Origin: Ulva prolifera
Taxonomy: Eukaryota > Chlorophyta > Ulvophyceae > Ulvales > Ulvaceae
Reading direction: 5' to 3'
DNA length: 64,000 nt
Assembly (NCBI GenBank): GCA_023078555.1
Contig: CM041201.1
Span: forward strand, 2,673,713-2,737,712
The position numbers and the translations under genes were made by a program. Under the pieces are notes generated by a model that saw only the letters and a list, made by a program, of their open reading frames with translations, had not been told where the DNA came from and did not search any database. Below are positions 10,707 to 24,700 of this stretch, piece by piece (positions within the stretch are counted from its first letter, which is position 1; each line of letters opens with the position of its first letter).

Positions 10707-11853
10707 ATGTTCAAACAAGATGTGGATATTTACTCAGCCATGGAGTCTGGGTACCCGTTCGACAATAGCTACTCAATGGACGAAGCCATGACAGACAAGA
10801 TTGTCCGGCAAGGCTTCGTGCGGAAGGTGTTCGGTGTGGTTCAGGCACCGCTCACTTTGCCGATCGGTGACATGTGTGCATGTGCTGGATGCTGCTGTCC
10901 TGGCAAGTGGCAAGGCTGTTGGCTTGATCCAGGCACCATGCCACTCCCATTTGCTTATCGCTGATTTGTGGGTTGGCTGTTCGTGAGCTCGTCAGTCCGT
11001 GATCACTCTGCCAAAAGCATTTCTGCAGGTTGAATTGTGCTAGATTACAGTGGTCTTCCTCCTGTGCAGGTATACTGAGCGTGCAGCTGCTTGCTACCAC
11101 CGCCATGTGTGCATTGTTCATGATGTCGTCCGGGCTACAAGCGTACCTCGTACAAAATCCATGGCCGCTGTTCGTGGCGATTGGTATCTCTTTCGGGACG
11201 CTGATTGCAATGATGTGCAATCCTAACCTGGCTCGGTCATATCCACACAACTACACCCTCCTGGCGGTGTTCACCCTTGCAGAGGCTGTCTCCATTGGAT
11301 TTGTATGCATGGTGTGTCTGCTCCTACGCTCCTATACAACATTGATACTTTCATGCTAATCGTGGATCAGCTGGCCATGAACATGCTGTTGGCCGTGGCT
11401 GGCCTTTCTGGGGAAAAATGCAGCCTGGTTGTGAGCGTGCAATGCCCCTGCTAACTAACCAGGTATGTGCTTCAGGTGTCGAATCCAACTGCTGTGCTGG
11501 CTGCAGCCGCAATCACCTGTTTCATCACTCTTGGCCTCACTGCATACGCCATGCAAACGAAGTATGATTTCACGACATCTGGCGGCGTGCTGACGGGTAT
11601 GCTGATGGCAATGATCATCGTGGGCTTCATTGGGATGTTTATTCCACACATCAAGGCGGTTGAACTGCTGATCAGTGGTGCTGGTGCTGTACTCTTCGCT
11701 TGCTTCCTGGTCGTTGACATTCAGATGATGATGGACGGCAAGAGGGTACAGCTGTCCCCAGATGATTACATCTTTGCTGCACTGAACCTCTACCTGGACA
11801 TCATCAATCTGTTCCTGTACATTCTTCGTGCACTGAACGAGTCCAGGAGCTAG
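10707..11853 (+). CDS. Lifeguard / Bax inhibitor-1 (TMBIM) family membrane protein
   Basis: Three exons (10707-10833, 11070-11311, 11476-11853) join in frame to 248 residues. After a short cytosolic N-terminus, RQGFVRKVFGILSVQLL is the motif that opens the family's membrane domain. About seven hydrophobic segments follow, including LMAMIIVGFIGMFIP and GAGAVLFACFLVVDIQMM. The C-terminal DDYIFAALNLYLDIINLFLY is a strong signature of Lifeguard proteins. Members sit in ER, Golgi or vacuolar membranes, leak calcium and restrain stress-induced cell death; that role is inferred from the family. Length is typical. The intron splits a Gly codon at GFVRKVFG/ILSVQ, which fixes the first junction. The ATG at 10707 gives the usual short N-terminus; the frame stays open upstream to 10443, so an earlier start is possible. 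Confidence 0.9.
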
Positions 11854-12374
11854 GCCGAAGGTAGAAGTAGTGAGATGGTGCCTATTTGTTTGCACACCAC
11901 AGCAGCGTGACATCGACAAATGCTGGAACAGACGAAATGGACGGAGCGTCATGTTGTTTTGGCTTCCAGCGACAGAGATGTCGAAGCCGCATATGTATTC
12001 GCTAGTGTTGGGGTTCCACACGCTCTGGCCGGGACATTCTGTTTCTCCGCCATGCTTCCAGCTCCTGGGTCAGCGCTGATATGACTGTATGTCAGATGGG
12101 CAGTCTCTCTGAACCAGCCAGAATCTCGCGCGCTCTCGCTGCGTGATTGTTGTGTTGCTGATTTGCAATGTGTGATCTGATTCGATCATTTCAGCTGTAC
12201 TTTACAGGACCCGTACGAGTCGTATGATTGTAAAATCATCATGTGCACGTGCCTGCTTCTGATGGCAGGGTTTCAAACTAGCTTGTGCTACATGTGTGGG
12301 ACGGATGCATCGTAATGATTTTTGGAGCCACTATGGCCATACACAGCGTCTGTTCACCGCAGCTCGTCTGTGTG
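11854..12374. other. 3' UTR and downstream flank of the Lifeguard-type gene
   Basis: No further gene is recognised. TGTAA at 12229-12233, 376 nt after the stop codon, is the best poly(A)-signal candidate; this pentamer is the usual signal in green algae. Confidence 0.4.
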
Positions 12375-12480
12375 CAGTCTGCTGAGATCCTGCAGTCGTC
12401 GGCATATATGCTGATGTATCTGCAGCTTAATCTTCTGCAGACACATCGACATGTATGCCGACGATTGAAGTGGCAGACTG
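12375..12480 (+). other. Imperfect inverted repeat able to form a long hairpin
   Basis: Arms at 12397-12425 and 12435-12463 (both begin or end at cgtcggcata in complement) pair at 25 of 29 positions around a 9-nt loop, cttaatctt. Outer segments cagtctgc (12375) and gcagactg (12473-12480) extend the stem after an asymmetric bulge. The size and near-perfect pairing resemble a microRNA precursor or a small inverted-repeat element. It lies between two plus-strand genes with no other feature near. Confidence 0.6.
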
Positions 12481-13189
12481 AAACTGTATGTCCCAGATTA
12501 CCATTGAACAGCATATGATTCCATGTGCACGATGTGGATGCAGGATTGCCTGGCGCAGTCGCGTTGTATGCTCCATTCGTACCTTACCTGCTGTTTGTTT
12601 AGCCCCTCCCCCATGCAGTTTCCGGGGTTTTGCTGAAGGGGCACCACGAATGGCGCGGAGCAATGTGATGGACGGTGATTCCCCTGCGAGTGAGATAACT
12701 ATTCACGAGTATAAGAAATCAGCCACTGTAACATCACAAGAACGAAAGTGGCCACTATCTAGGAAATTTACAGCAAACGAGCCTTTCTGTGCATATGCTC
12801 CGTGATGTGTTAAAGATCCGTCTCAGGGCTGTAGAGATCGTGTCGCTGCCGAAATCATTGGAGCCATGGCTCTGCAGTCATGCATGCGTTGCCTGGTTTC
12901 AACTGGAGGAGCAGTGGGACAAATCTAGCTGGGCCTAGCTTATGTAGCACACGTGGCATGCTGGCGGATTGTGCAGGCATAAGGATCGCGGTGTTTTTCA
13001 TCTGTTGGCTATTGTCGATGTACCGTGGAACGGAACGCGCGAAGCGTAGTCCTGAGGCTCGATCGGTCTGGCGCCATTCTGAACTTGCCGTGTGCATGTG
13101 GCAGATCTGAACGCACGTAGACATCTGCTGCGCTTTTTCAGGTTTTGCTTCCTGCGTTATAGTTTTTTTAGTCTGTGGTGAGTCTTGGA
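12481..13189. other. Upstream region of the dynein gene
   Basis: Only short, composition-driven open frames occur (for example 12488-12805), none resembling a family. The dynein promoter and 5' UTR are presumably here, but no specific element could be identified. Confidence 0.35.
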
Positions 13190-15731
13190 ATGGCAGAAAC
13201 AGAGTCCAGTGTTACCACCACGGGTCTAGGGAATGGGCGACAGGTTTGGCAACTGCCGACCATGCATCTCCATGAGCTGCAGAATTACGTTAAAATATCT
13301 TTATATGGCGTCTAACACAGTAGTGATATTCAGGCTGCCAGCTCAACAGCTTCCCAAGGCTCTGCAGCTGTTAGCGTTCAAGGGGGTGGAATTACAGAGT
13401 CTCCAGCCCACAGCTTGCGTCAAGGATCACAGGCTATAGACTCTGCCTTGGAGCCTTGCTGTCTGGCATGGCTCCGGCACCATCTGCAGCTACTGTGCCC
13501 GGCAGCAGCTGACGAATTGCGAGGTTCAGCAGAAGACCCTGCTGCTTTTGTGGATGAGTTGTTCAGCTCCTCAAGGCATACTCTAGTATTTGAGGACTTT
13601 CTGAATCGCACAGATGGGCTTCCGCTGTTCGTGGCATTGCAGCCTTCCCGCTGTTTCGACATGGCCACTGCCATCCCAAGACCGGGGACATACGTCTCAT
13701 TCATGTACTTCCTGAAACAACCGCACAGTGAGGTTCCAGTGTGGAATCGGAAGACTCTCGCACAGAGGATCCAGGTATGGCACTCTGCAGAACGTGGAGG
13801 CACACGTGCCAATCAACATCTGAGCTGAACCCCTCTGCAGGTTGGCCTTATCCATGGGAAAGATCCACTCGAGTCACTGCAGAACGCGATGAAGAACGTC
13901 ATTGCGCCTTTGATTCTGAATGGCTCTTCCTGGCCGGACACCATACGCAAGGATCTGCATTCCGCAACCCATAAATTCATGTCCGCGTTGGTGCAAGGCG
14001 TGAATGCAAAGCAAGGCGACACTGTGCTGTACATCCCGAGCCTTGATACGACTGAAAATCCTGCAGCGTCTGCTAGGGACAAAGAGCTCGTGCAGCTCCT
14101 GGAGACTTGTGTGATTCATGCCACCCGGCAGGTGAAAGACATGCTCAATCGCCAGGATGACCAGGCACACAGTGACTCTGGTGGTCCGCTTGGAGAGATC
14201 GAATTCTGGCGGGAACGCAGTGAAGACTTGTCACGAATTCGTGAGCAGATGGACTCCCCAGAGTGCCGCCATATTGTCAAGGTAGGCATCTCAACCACGG
14301 CGGACCATTCGGTGTGGGAAGAGTCCATGTACACATCGCTCCCGAGGACTCGCATTCCAAGCCTGGGATATTCTGTTCTCGTGGTGCTGTGGTCACTACC
14401 TGTCCAGGGCTGGCATGGCGTGGGGAATCAGGCGCCGCCTCTTTGCCAAAGACCAAGACCAGTGGTGTAGCAAGAGACGTGGGGACGTGTGAATGCTGTC
14501 TAATGCTACTTCCTCACGGCAGTGGGCGTAGTTCATCGAGAAGTGCCGGGCTATGCAGGTCCTGCAGCATGCCAAGAGCTCGTACCTGCCACCGTTCCTG
14601 AACCTCCGCAGCCTGTTCCAGCACGAGGCAGATGCAGCGGAGGACAACCTCAAGTTTCTGCTGGTGCTCGAGAAGCCGTGCGCGGCCCTCGCAGAGGCGG
14701 CACCGGTCGACATCCCCGCAGCCCTGCCGCCCATCATGCACTGCGTGCGGTTCATCTGGAACCATTCCCGCTTCTACAACACGCCCGACCGCATCACGAG
14801 CCTGCTCCGGAAGGTGCGACCTCCCTCCCGTTCCGGTGCCCCCGGCTTCCGCCAGCACCGTGGCCCTGGTGGCCATGTCATGCGTGGCTGCCTTGCTTTG
14901 CCACCGCGGGCGTCAAGCGGTCTGATGTTTTGCATCATCCTGCTGCATACCCTGACTAGCCTGGGCCATTGCGCTTTTTTGTTTTTACGCCTGGCACTGC
15001 GGACGTCGACCCTGCTGCATAACACGGCTGCATATTTAGCTGCACCTGCTCGAATCCCGATTGTGGACGGGGTGGGTGTAGTGACTCGATGCTCAGCAAT
15101 GACGCCCCCCTGCGTTTCCTTTCTAGGTTCAATGCCAACCAAATGCATGCGAAGAATGCATGGGCTGCAGGTGAGCAACGAGATCATCACACGCTGCAGC
15201 GCGGCCATCAACCTGCGCGAGATCTTCTCGCCGCACGTCGAGGCCGTGTCGGCGGTGCTGCAGCAGAGCCTCGCGGCAGGCGCGCAGTGGCGGCAGCTGT
15301 ACGAGCGCACGGCGGCCGCGATCTCCGCGGCGACGCCCGCGCGGCCGTGGGGCGCCGCACCGTCGCCCGTCTTTGCGCACGTCGACGCCCTCACGCAGCG
15401 CTGCTCCGACCTCCTCGAGGTCTGCGGCACACAGCTGCAGTTTGGCTCGCAGCGGCCGCTACCGGTGTTTGGGGGCACGAATGGCGACGAGGTGCTGCAG
15501 ACAGTGGAGGACATCCGCACGGCGTTCCGCGGCCGCGTCGGGGCGCTCGCGGCGGGGGGTTACCCAATCCTCGACGTGCGCGTCACCCGCTGGCACGATG
15601 ACTTCAACGCGTTCAAGCTCGCGGTGAAGGACCTCGAGGAGCTGCTCATCAAGGCGACGGACCAGGCGCTCGCGACGGTGCCATGCCTGGAGGACCGCAT
15701 CCTGCTACTCGAAGCCCTTCAAGTGCGGCCC

Positions 15732-15765
<34 letters not shown>

Positions 15766-18700
15766 TCCATGTGTTTGCCCTTCGGCGATTGCTGTGTGCG
15801 CAGCGGTTGCTGCCATGCGCCTGGTGGGCGCTGGTGTGTGACCTTCCCAGACGGGGATGGTCAGTGTGAGCGTTGGCCCGGGCAGGAGAGGGGGAGGCGT
15901 GCAGCGTCGCTGCACAGGTTCTGTGATTGTTGCGCTAGAGCCGGCGCTGGTGTGTGTCGGGCGGGCGTGGCGCAGCATCCACCCCCTCCTCCACACACAT
16001 GCGCATGTATGTGCTTATGCCCCCTGCGGCGCTTGATGGCCTCTGCGGCGGGCGCTGGAGCAACCCACGCTGCACGTTGTGCAGATCATGGCGGTGCGGG
16101 ACCGCGTGCAGCGGCACGTGCTCAAGAAGACGAGCGAGACGTACCAGGAGGTCATCAACGAGATCAACACGGTGAAACGGCTGCTTGACAGCGTGAAGCG
16201 GTCGCCGGAGCGCTCCCCTGTGCTGCCGCCGGCCGCAGCGCAGGCGTTCTGGGCGCAGCACCTCTCCCGGCGCCTCGAGATCACGTGGGATGTGCTGCAG
16301 CGCGTGCGCGTGATGCTCCCGGACGTGCCCGACGGCGTCGGGTACGCGGCGGTCGACAGCGCGTACTCGCTCGCACAGAGCGCGCTCGCGGGGTACGTGT
16401 CGCAGGTGCACTCCGCGTGGCACGCGGCCGTGCCGGCGAACATCGGCCGCGAGCTCGACTGCCGGCTGCTGTCGGCGAACGCGGCAGAGGGCGGCATGCT
16501 CACGTGCACGTTCAACAAGACCGCGCTGACGCTGTTCCAGGAGGTGCGTGCTGTGCGTGCTGCGCTGCGTCCGTCTCCATAGCGCGGTCCCGCCTCAAAT
16601 GCGGAAATGCTGGAGTGGCGCACTCAGGGTGAGCACCGCACCATGGGGACCAGCGCCTGCATGCTGCTCCAGAAGCAGTGGCATCCGCGCTGACTGTGTT
16701 GGCAGCAAGTGTGGCCACCAGCGCTCGGCTGCACCGGTGTAGAATGTTTCCCTCGTTATGGACGGGTGACGCCTGTGGGCTGCGGGTGCAGGTGCAATAC
16801 TGGGAGCGCATGCGGCTGCCGGTGCCGTACGTCGCGATGGAGGCCCAGGCGCAGCGCGACAAGTACCGCGTGCTCATCGGCAAGGTGCTCGCGGTCGTGC
16901 GGGAGTACAACGCGATCATTGCCGCCGTCGCGGCCGACCGGCGCCTCTTCACTGACCGCCTCCGCCACATCGACCGCCGCGTCGGCTCTGGCGCGACGAA
17001 GCTCACCTGGAACATGGACCACGCGGCGCTCGACTTCTACCAGCGTGAGGCGCGGCGCTTCTGCCGGGAGGGCACGGCGAGCGTGGCGCGGTTTAAAGCG
17101 GGGGTGGCGCGGGTGCACGAGGCGTGTGCGCGGGCGGCGGACCTAGCGCTCGTGGACCTCTCGCGCAAGGGTGTGGTGCAATACGCGGAGTTTGCCGAGA
17201 CACAGCGCTCCCGCGCGGCGGCGGCGGATGCGACGCTGCAGGAGATCGCCGCGGAGGTCGCCGGAGTGAAGGACTCGCTGTATGAGATCTTCGCGGCGGA
17301 CGGGGCCGAGGTGCGTGCAAACGCATGCGCATGCATGCACATGACCACGTGTGTGTATATGCTGAGTCATGGTGCGGATGCGACTTTTCTGCTCTCCGCT
17401 GGACGCTGGAGCGCCCATCGCACGCGGCAGGCTGTGGGGCAAACTGCTTTGCGTCCTGTCGATGGTGAGCCTTGGTCTTGACGTGCCTGCGAAATTATTG
17501 CTGACTGGGACTCTGGATATGTGTGGTGCTGTGCTGTGCTGCACTGCGTAGGTGCCTGACCGGTTGTCTCTCGATTTGAATCTAGGAAGTCAATGACGCA
17601 GGAAGAAACTCCATCAAATAGGTGGTCAGTGCAGAGCGTGTTGCTGTGTACAGTGCAATGAGTGTGTATGTGCCTGGCCCAGCCACTCTGCGTCCGCCGC
17701 CCTCCGCGGCAGGCACCTGGTGTACGCAACCCCGCGTCAAGTCAGTGGCTCTGCGCAGGTTCAACAGCAGTGGCTGATGTTCACGGAGCGGCTGGACAGC
17801 GCGATGCTGGCGGCGCTGCGGGTCGCGGTGAAGCGCAGCCTCGCGGAGCTCAGCCGCGCGATCAACGGCGACGCAAAGACGGAGGTTGTGCCGCTGTTCT
17901 ACGCCGCCCTCGAGCTCGAGCGCAGCTTCGGCGCGAGCGAGACCGTCGAGCTGCGGCCGACGCTGCAGGAGCTCGCCAACATGATCCGCTCGGTGTCCCG
18001 GGAGCTGCTGCAGGTGCGGCCTCGCCTCGTCGCACGCCGGGTAGTGCTGGTCTCAGGTCGCTGGTGTAGCACGCGAACTGTTTGGCTTGTCGATGCGCTC
18101 AGCGAATCGTCGGTCCCGGAGATACGGACTGTAGACAAGACGTGCCTCTGCTTGTGATTGTGGGGGGCTGGCGATGGGCCCGCAGGATACTGCAGTATCT
18201 TTGCAGCAGATAGGTGTTTGTAGGTGTGCCTGCGTGCTGTGATGAATGGCCAGGTTGCAGCAGGGGGTGTTGTCACAGGGCATGTATGTGAGGATGCTGT
18301 CTGGCATGAGGATGTGGCGAGTCATCCTCACATGCTTGCCACGTTTATGGGTCAAGTCGGGGCTTGTACATACTGCGGGAGCAGGCAATAGTGTGACTGA
18401 GGCACATCTGGGTGCTTGCAGGTCACTAAGGCGATGAGCCGCATCGTTGAGAATGTGACAGACCGGCTGCCCAAGGACAGTGCCCTGGCAGCAGGCCTGG
18501 CGAGAGTTTGGTCAAAGGGCGAAAAGCCTTTCTTCCAGTTAATCACCGAGAATGAGGACACTCCAAAGCAGGTGCGCAATGCCTTGTGGGCTTTCGTGCT
18601 TGAGAGAAGGCGTCGTGTTGCTTCATTCAGTTCAATCATACTGTTGCTTTCATTATGGCACCTCATCAGCCGCCTGTCCAAGCCACCATCTGTTGGCATG

Positions 18701-21700
18701 TGACCTGCACTAAAGAACTCAATGTGTGACGCAAAGTGAGGCTGCTGACTTCATACATTGCAGCATCTTTGCTGCGATTTGATGCAATGCATCAACATGC
18801 ATAGACAGCTTTGCGTTTTGGCTCTGTAGGTGACCGACATCATTAAGGGGGTCACGAATATTGTCCCCAAGGTTCAAGCAGTGCTCGTGGACATGGAGTC
18901 CAAGTACAAGAAGATCTGGGACACAGACAAGGACGCATACATGCGGCGGTACAAGAAGGCTGCAGCACAGCGTGATTTTGATGGTGACATCCGTCTGTAC
19001 CTCGAGCACATCGACGAAATTCGTTCTGAGGAGTCTGTCATCAATGTCGAGTTCCTGCACATCGACCAGCAGCCTCTGAAGGCGGTGAGTTGCCTGCTTC
19101 TGTGCAACTATAGCTACGTGCTTTGCTGTCACACATGAGCACATGTGAATCCAGGGCCACAGCTGAGGCAAAGTGTGTATAGTGCTGCAACTGCAGCAAC
19201 CATGCAAGCAGTGTGGCAGACCAATGGCGGAGGACGGTTTCTAATAATTGCAAGTGGTGGTGCCTTTTTTGCAGACTCTGGTGATGCACTGTGAACAGTG
19301 GGTGACCAAGTTCTCGCTTCTGCTACACGAGATCGCGAGCGAGGAGCTCTCTAGCATCTACAACTCCTTCACTAGCAACACAACTGCGTTGCGAGCGACA
19401 CCTGAGTCCCTAGATGACCTTGCCACCGTTGTGAGCCTTCAAAAGAGGCTGGACTCTGAGCAGGGGGCCATGGTGGCCCGCTTTGAGCCACTACAAAACA
19501 TGTTCCGGATCCTTGAGAAGGTGTGACAGTGGATTGGGTTCCTATTGTACATAGCTCATATGTGGCATGGCAGTGGCGAGCGAACTTGCACGGACCACCG
19601 AGTGACGCTGGCGTTTGCTTGCCTTGCCCTCCAGGTACTTGGACGCTGCTGTAATGGCAGACAGGAGCAACCTGGCAGATTTCGACTATGCACCTGGCGC
19701 TGGAGCTGTTTTCGTGTGGTTTGTGCATGATATCACCACTTTTAATCTCAAGGTCCAGGTCTTTGACACTGGTGCCTCTGCCTGCAGCATGAGGTGGCCA
19801 TCTCTGACACTCAACGCAGCCAGCTGGACAACCTGACTTCCGAGTGGGGCCGCTTCCAAGCCGTGTTGCAAGAGGCGGCTGGGTCGCTGGAGGAGGCGAA
19901 AGAGAACTTCCGGGAGCGCGTGCGTGGCCTGGTAGACTCGTTTGGGGCCGAAGTTGCATCGATCGCAGAGACCTTCGGCAAGACTGCTCCCTTCAGCAAC
20001 GTTGGCTATGCCACACCCATGGTGCGCAGGCTCTCCCTCTGCTGCAGATCCTAGCGCTGTTGCGTATCAGGCTGGTCAAATGGACGCCTGGATGGGAAAT
20101 GTGCATGATTGCTTGAGCTGTGGTGGGGATGCAGACACTCGTTCCTCCGTCGCATCCCTACCTTGCATGCAGGACTGCTTCCTGCAGATTACTGGACACA
20201 TGATGCATGTGTACCTCTGCGTGGCATGCAGCCTTTGTCACGCGTGATGGCATGGTGTACGTGGAATTTGAGCAAATCACGGGTGTAGCTGGTGGATGGC
20301 AATAGTCCATATTCGCAACATAGCAACATCACGTTCTCACGAGAGAGAAGCCGTGCAGGCGTTGGCCAAGATCAAGGAGCAGCGAAGCGTTGCAGCCGAT
20401 GCAAGGAAGAAGAGTGCCGACCTCAAGGCAGGCATGGACATCTTCAGCATCCCACATCCGCCATACCGCGAGCTGGGGACAATGGAGGCTGACGTCGAGA
20501 AGCTTCAAGGCATCTGGAGCATCGTGGCTGAGTGGGAGGACAGCTACAACAGCTGGAAAACCGGCAAGTTCAAGGAGATCAAGGTACAGCTTCACCACTC
20601 GAGACACCACTTTGATGCAGGCGGCCGGACACACAGCCCACTGCGATCCCCATGCACCCTCTCCCACCAGCGCATCTAGTTCATCTGACACAGTCAGTAT
20701 TGACTCAGTCCTGTGGTCGAGGCGGCACGTGTTGTGAACGAGTGGGCATTTACTTGCAGGTCTTAGGGGCACAAATGCCTGCATGAACAGGCCCACATAG
20801 TGCTCTCAGGTAGCATCTTCACAGGTGAAGCATTTGTGTAGACTGTACGCTATAGTTCAGGCACTGATATTTGACATGAAAATGCAGGTCCAAGAGCTGG
20901 AGGATGCAGCTGCAAGGTTAGGCAAGAGTGTAGCGAAGATGGGCAGAGACATAAAGCACTGGGAGGTCTGGCAGTGGATCAAGGAGCGGATTGACGCCTT
21001 CAAGAAGACGATGCCCCTCATCTCAGACCTGCGCAATCCCGCGATGCGGCCCCGCCACTGGAAGAGCCTCATGGACACCATCCAGACCCGGTTTGAGCCT
21101 GCCTCTGACAACTTCACACTGGACAGCATCGTGCAGCTGCGACTGGACCAGCATGCGGAGTTCATTGGGGAGATGTCTGTGAATGCGACGAAGGAGCTGG
21201 CCATTGAGCAGGGCATCTTCAGCATTGCAGAGACATGGAAGACTCTGGACCTAGACATGGTACGGCGTTTGGCTGAGGTCCAGGACTCAAGTACCCTGAT
21301 GCTGCTTGTGGGTCCTTGTACTAGATTATACAGCCAAGCCCTGTGCATCAAACAAGGTGTACATACGTGCTTGAGCATGTTGTTCGTTCTGGACACTGCC
21401 CACAGAGCCAATAGCTCGCTAGCTCGTGAAAGCGTACCAGCACTGTGGCATTGTGCTGGCACGGCGCAAGGCCTTGATGGCTGATCGTGACCTTTGTTTG
21501 CAGGTAGAATTCAAGAAGACATACAAGCTACGCTCCACTGAAGACGCCTTTGTGGCTCTGGAAGACAACACCGTGACTCTGTCCACAATGAAGGCATCCA
21601 AATTCTTTGTGGTCTTTGAGGAGGACATCACAAAGTGGGAGCGAACATTGGCTCTAGTGAGTGAGACGATTGAGATGATTCAACAGGTCCAGCGCAACTG

Positions 21701-24700
21701 GCAGTATCTGGAGAGCATCTTTGTGGGCTCCGAGGACATTCGGAAGCAGCTCCCACAGGTATGTTTGGCCAAATCATTGTTGGTCAATGCGATTGGGTGC
21801 CTATTGCAGCGCAATGGTGTGTGGACCCTTGATGCCATGCTTGCTCCCGAGCCTTACAGCTGGTGGCTGTCTTGACGTGGCTGCCTTGTGTGTATGTTTT
21901 TCGGAATGCAATATAGCATGTTGTTGATTCCTGCCGTGTTCCTTATTGCCTCATGTACTCATTGGACAGCGAGATGCACAGGAGATGGCACCGGAGGGGC
22001 AGCTTGATCAATAACTGTTTGTCTGGGCTTTCCCCCAAGGGGCTATCAGACATCGCTCAGGCATGTCAATATTCTAGCGGCAAGCACAAACGCATGCCTG
22101 AGATGCATCCTGTTGTATGCAGGAGAGTGTTCTCTTCGATGTCGTCAACCAGGTCTTCATGGAGCGCATGGCTCAACTAGTTGATCTGAAGAACATTGTC
22201 AAGGCCTGCACTGCGCCAGGCATGCTTGCGGCGTTCTCGGACATGGACGCCAAGCTGGAGAAGATCCAGAAGTCGCTAGAGAACTACCTGGAAGCCAAGA
22301 GGCAGCAGTTCCCTCGTTTCTATTTCCTGTCGTCAGACGACCTCCTCGAAATCCTGGGCCAGGCCAAGGATCCTCAGAACGTCCAGGGCCACTTGAAGAA
22401 GTGCTTCGAGGGTGTCAAACGCTTGGAGATGAACCCTCCAGGATCTGAGGGGCGACGGCAGTGGGAGTCCACGGCAATCTTCTCTCCTGATGGGTATGCA
22501 CTCATGCCACGTCAGCAGGAGTCCAAATCCTAGCTGTACATGTGCAGTGCTTGCATAATCCCGTGAGCGACCCAGGCAGCATGGCTAGCAAATGTGCAGA
22601 TGGGTGGGCCATCAGTGGTGATGTCGTGTGCAGGGAGAAGCTTCCCTTGAACAATGTGGTCATCACCGAGGGCCGCCCCGAGGAATGGCTGAACGATGTG
22701 GAGGCTGCCATGTTTGGCGCCTGCAAGACCGTCCTGTACGGGGTGCTCGAGAGCTCGAAAGCGACAAAGAAGGAGAAGTGGGTCAAGGAGAACCAGGGGC
22801 AGTGCATCATCACCGCTGGCCAGATCCTTTGGACCATGGACTGCGAGAAGGCGCTCAGTGATCCTGACACCGCCAAGCGGGCCATGCGCCAGCTGAAGAA
22901 GAAGTGGGTGTCGTACCTCACGAAGCTCACCAGCATCACACGGTCGAAGCTCAGCAAGATTGAGCGGAACAAGACCGTGGCGCTGATCACGATCGAGGTT
23001 CACGCCCGGGATGTGATCGACAAGCTGGGCCGGGCCGGCTGCACGGCTGCCACCGACTTTGAGTGGGTGTCACAACTGCGCTTCTACTGGGACCGTGACG
23101 CAGATGACTGTGTGGTCCGGCAGGTGTTGTCGGTCTTCAAGTACGGCTATGAGTACCAGGTCAGCTCACTGAACCTGGTCCTTCCTTGCTAACGACCAGC
23201 TGGTCACTGCAAGTTCACTTTGCAAAATGGGCACCTGTGAGGTATCGGCTCTGCACGCTCCTGACGCCTGCCTCGATGCTTTCCAGGGCAACAACGGGCG
23301 TCTGGTCATCACGCCGTTGACGGACAGGTGCTACATGACTCTGGGCGCGGCCTTGTTCACCAGGCGAGGCGGCAATCCCTTGGGGCCGGCGGGAACCGGG
23401 AAGACCGAGACCGTCAAGGATTTCGGAAAGGCCCTGGCGCGGTACGTCATCGTGTTCAACTGCTCTGATGGCGTGGACTTCCGCATGACCGGCAAGATGC
23501 TCTCTGGGCTGGCTCAGACCGGCGCTTGGGCGTGCCTGGACGAGTTCAACCGCATCGAAGTCGAGGTGGGGCCCGCGCCGTCTTTCTCTGGGATCCCCTT
23601 GCCTACAACGGCTCTTGCAGAATCATCCACCATACCCACCTGCTTTACTACTGTCGTGACACAGATGCAGCATGCGCTGAGTACTGCTGGAGCTGCCTTG
23701 CCGTCTCATCTAGGCAATATCCGCACAATGCCTGCATTCCAGCGGCTCTCTCTCCACAGCTGCCTCTCACAGCAGCCTGGTGCTCCGCACAGGTCCTGTC
23801 CGTCGTGGCGACCCAGATCGCGACGCTCATGGCGGCCGTCAAGGCGGGCTCGGCTCGCTTCAACTTCCTAGGCTCCGAGATCCGCCTCGTGCCGACGTGC
23901 GGCGTGTTTGTCACGATGAACCCCGGCTACGCCGGCCGCTCCGAGCTGCCGGACAACCTCAAGGCGATCGTGCGGCCAGTGTCGATGATGGTGCCCGACT
24001 TCACGCTCATCGCGGAGATCATGATGTTTGCGGAGGGCTTCGCGGCGGCGCGGCCGCTGAGCAAGAAGATGATTGCGATCATGGAGCTCAGCCAGCAGCA
24101 GCTGTCAAAGCAGGTCCGCCCCGGCCGCAGCTGCGGCCTTGAGCCGGTGCAGTCTCCAGAGAAAGCAGAAGCCTCCGCGAGCTTGGAGCATTGCATTGCA
24201 GAGCACTCCGGCAGACTACACAGCACCACTGCCAGAGACTGTGGAGTGCAGTGTTGCATGCATGTGGTTTGAATGGGTGTTGGTTACGATGCTTCCTAGT
24301 CTGCCAACGTTGCCAGTGTAGGCCTGCTGTCTGCATGTGGTGCAGTAGCCATGGCCGATGCAGCGCATCTGCAGACCTCTTGCGATGTCTGAACAGCTCA
24401 CATCCTCTTACAGCTCCAGAAACAAACTACACGTTCCTTGCAATCAGCTCTAGAATCATTCCTGAGCACCGCATGAGGTCTGATGCCTCGCCCTGGGACC
24501 CCCGGCCCTGGACCACCTGCATCACGGAAGCCAGCGTGCCGTCCACATGTGCCCCCAGCACAGCACGGTGCCGACAGCACCGGCCCTGCCTGCAGGATCA
24601 CTACGATTACGGGCTGCGGTCGTTCGTGATCCCGATCGCGCGCGCCGCGGGTGCCCTCAAGCGCGCCGACCCCGACGCCTCGGAGGAGGTCATCATGTAC

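Noticed and set aside
23287-23565. Cytoplasmic (IFT) dynein on the basis of [13 protein letters not shown]
   Set aside because: The rest of AAA1 ([38 protein letters not shown]) follows axonemal heavy chains, so the Asn-Pro variant alone is not decisive.
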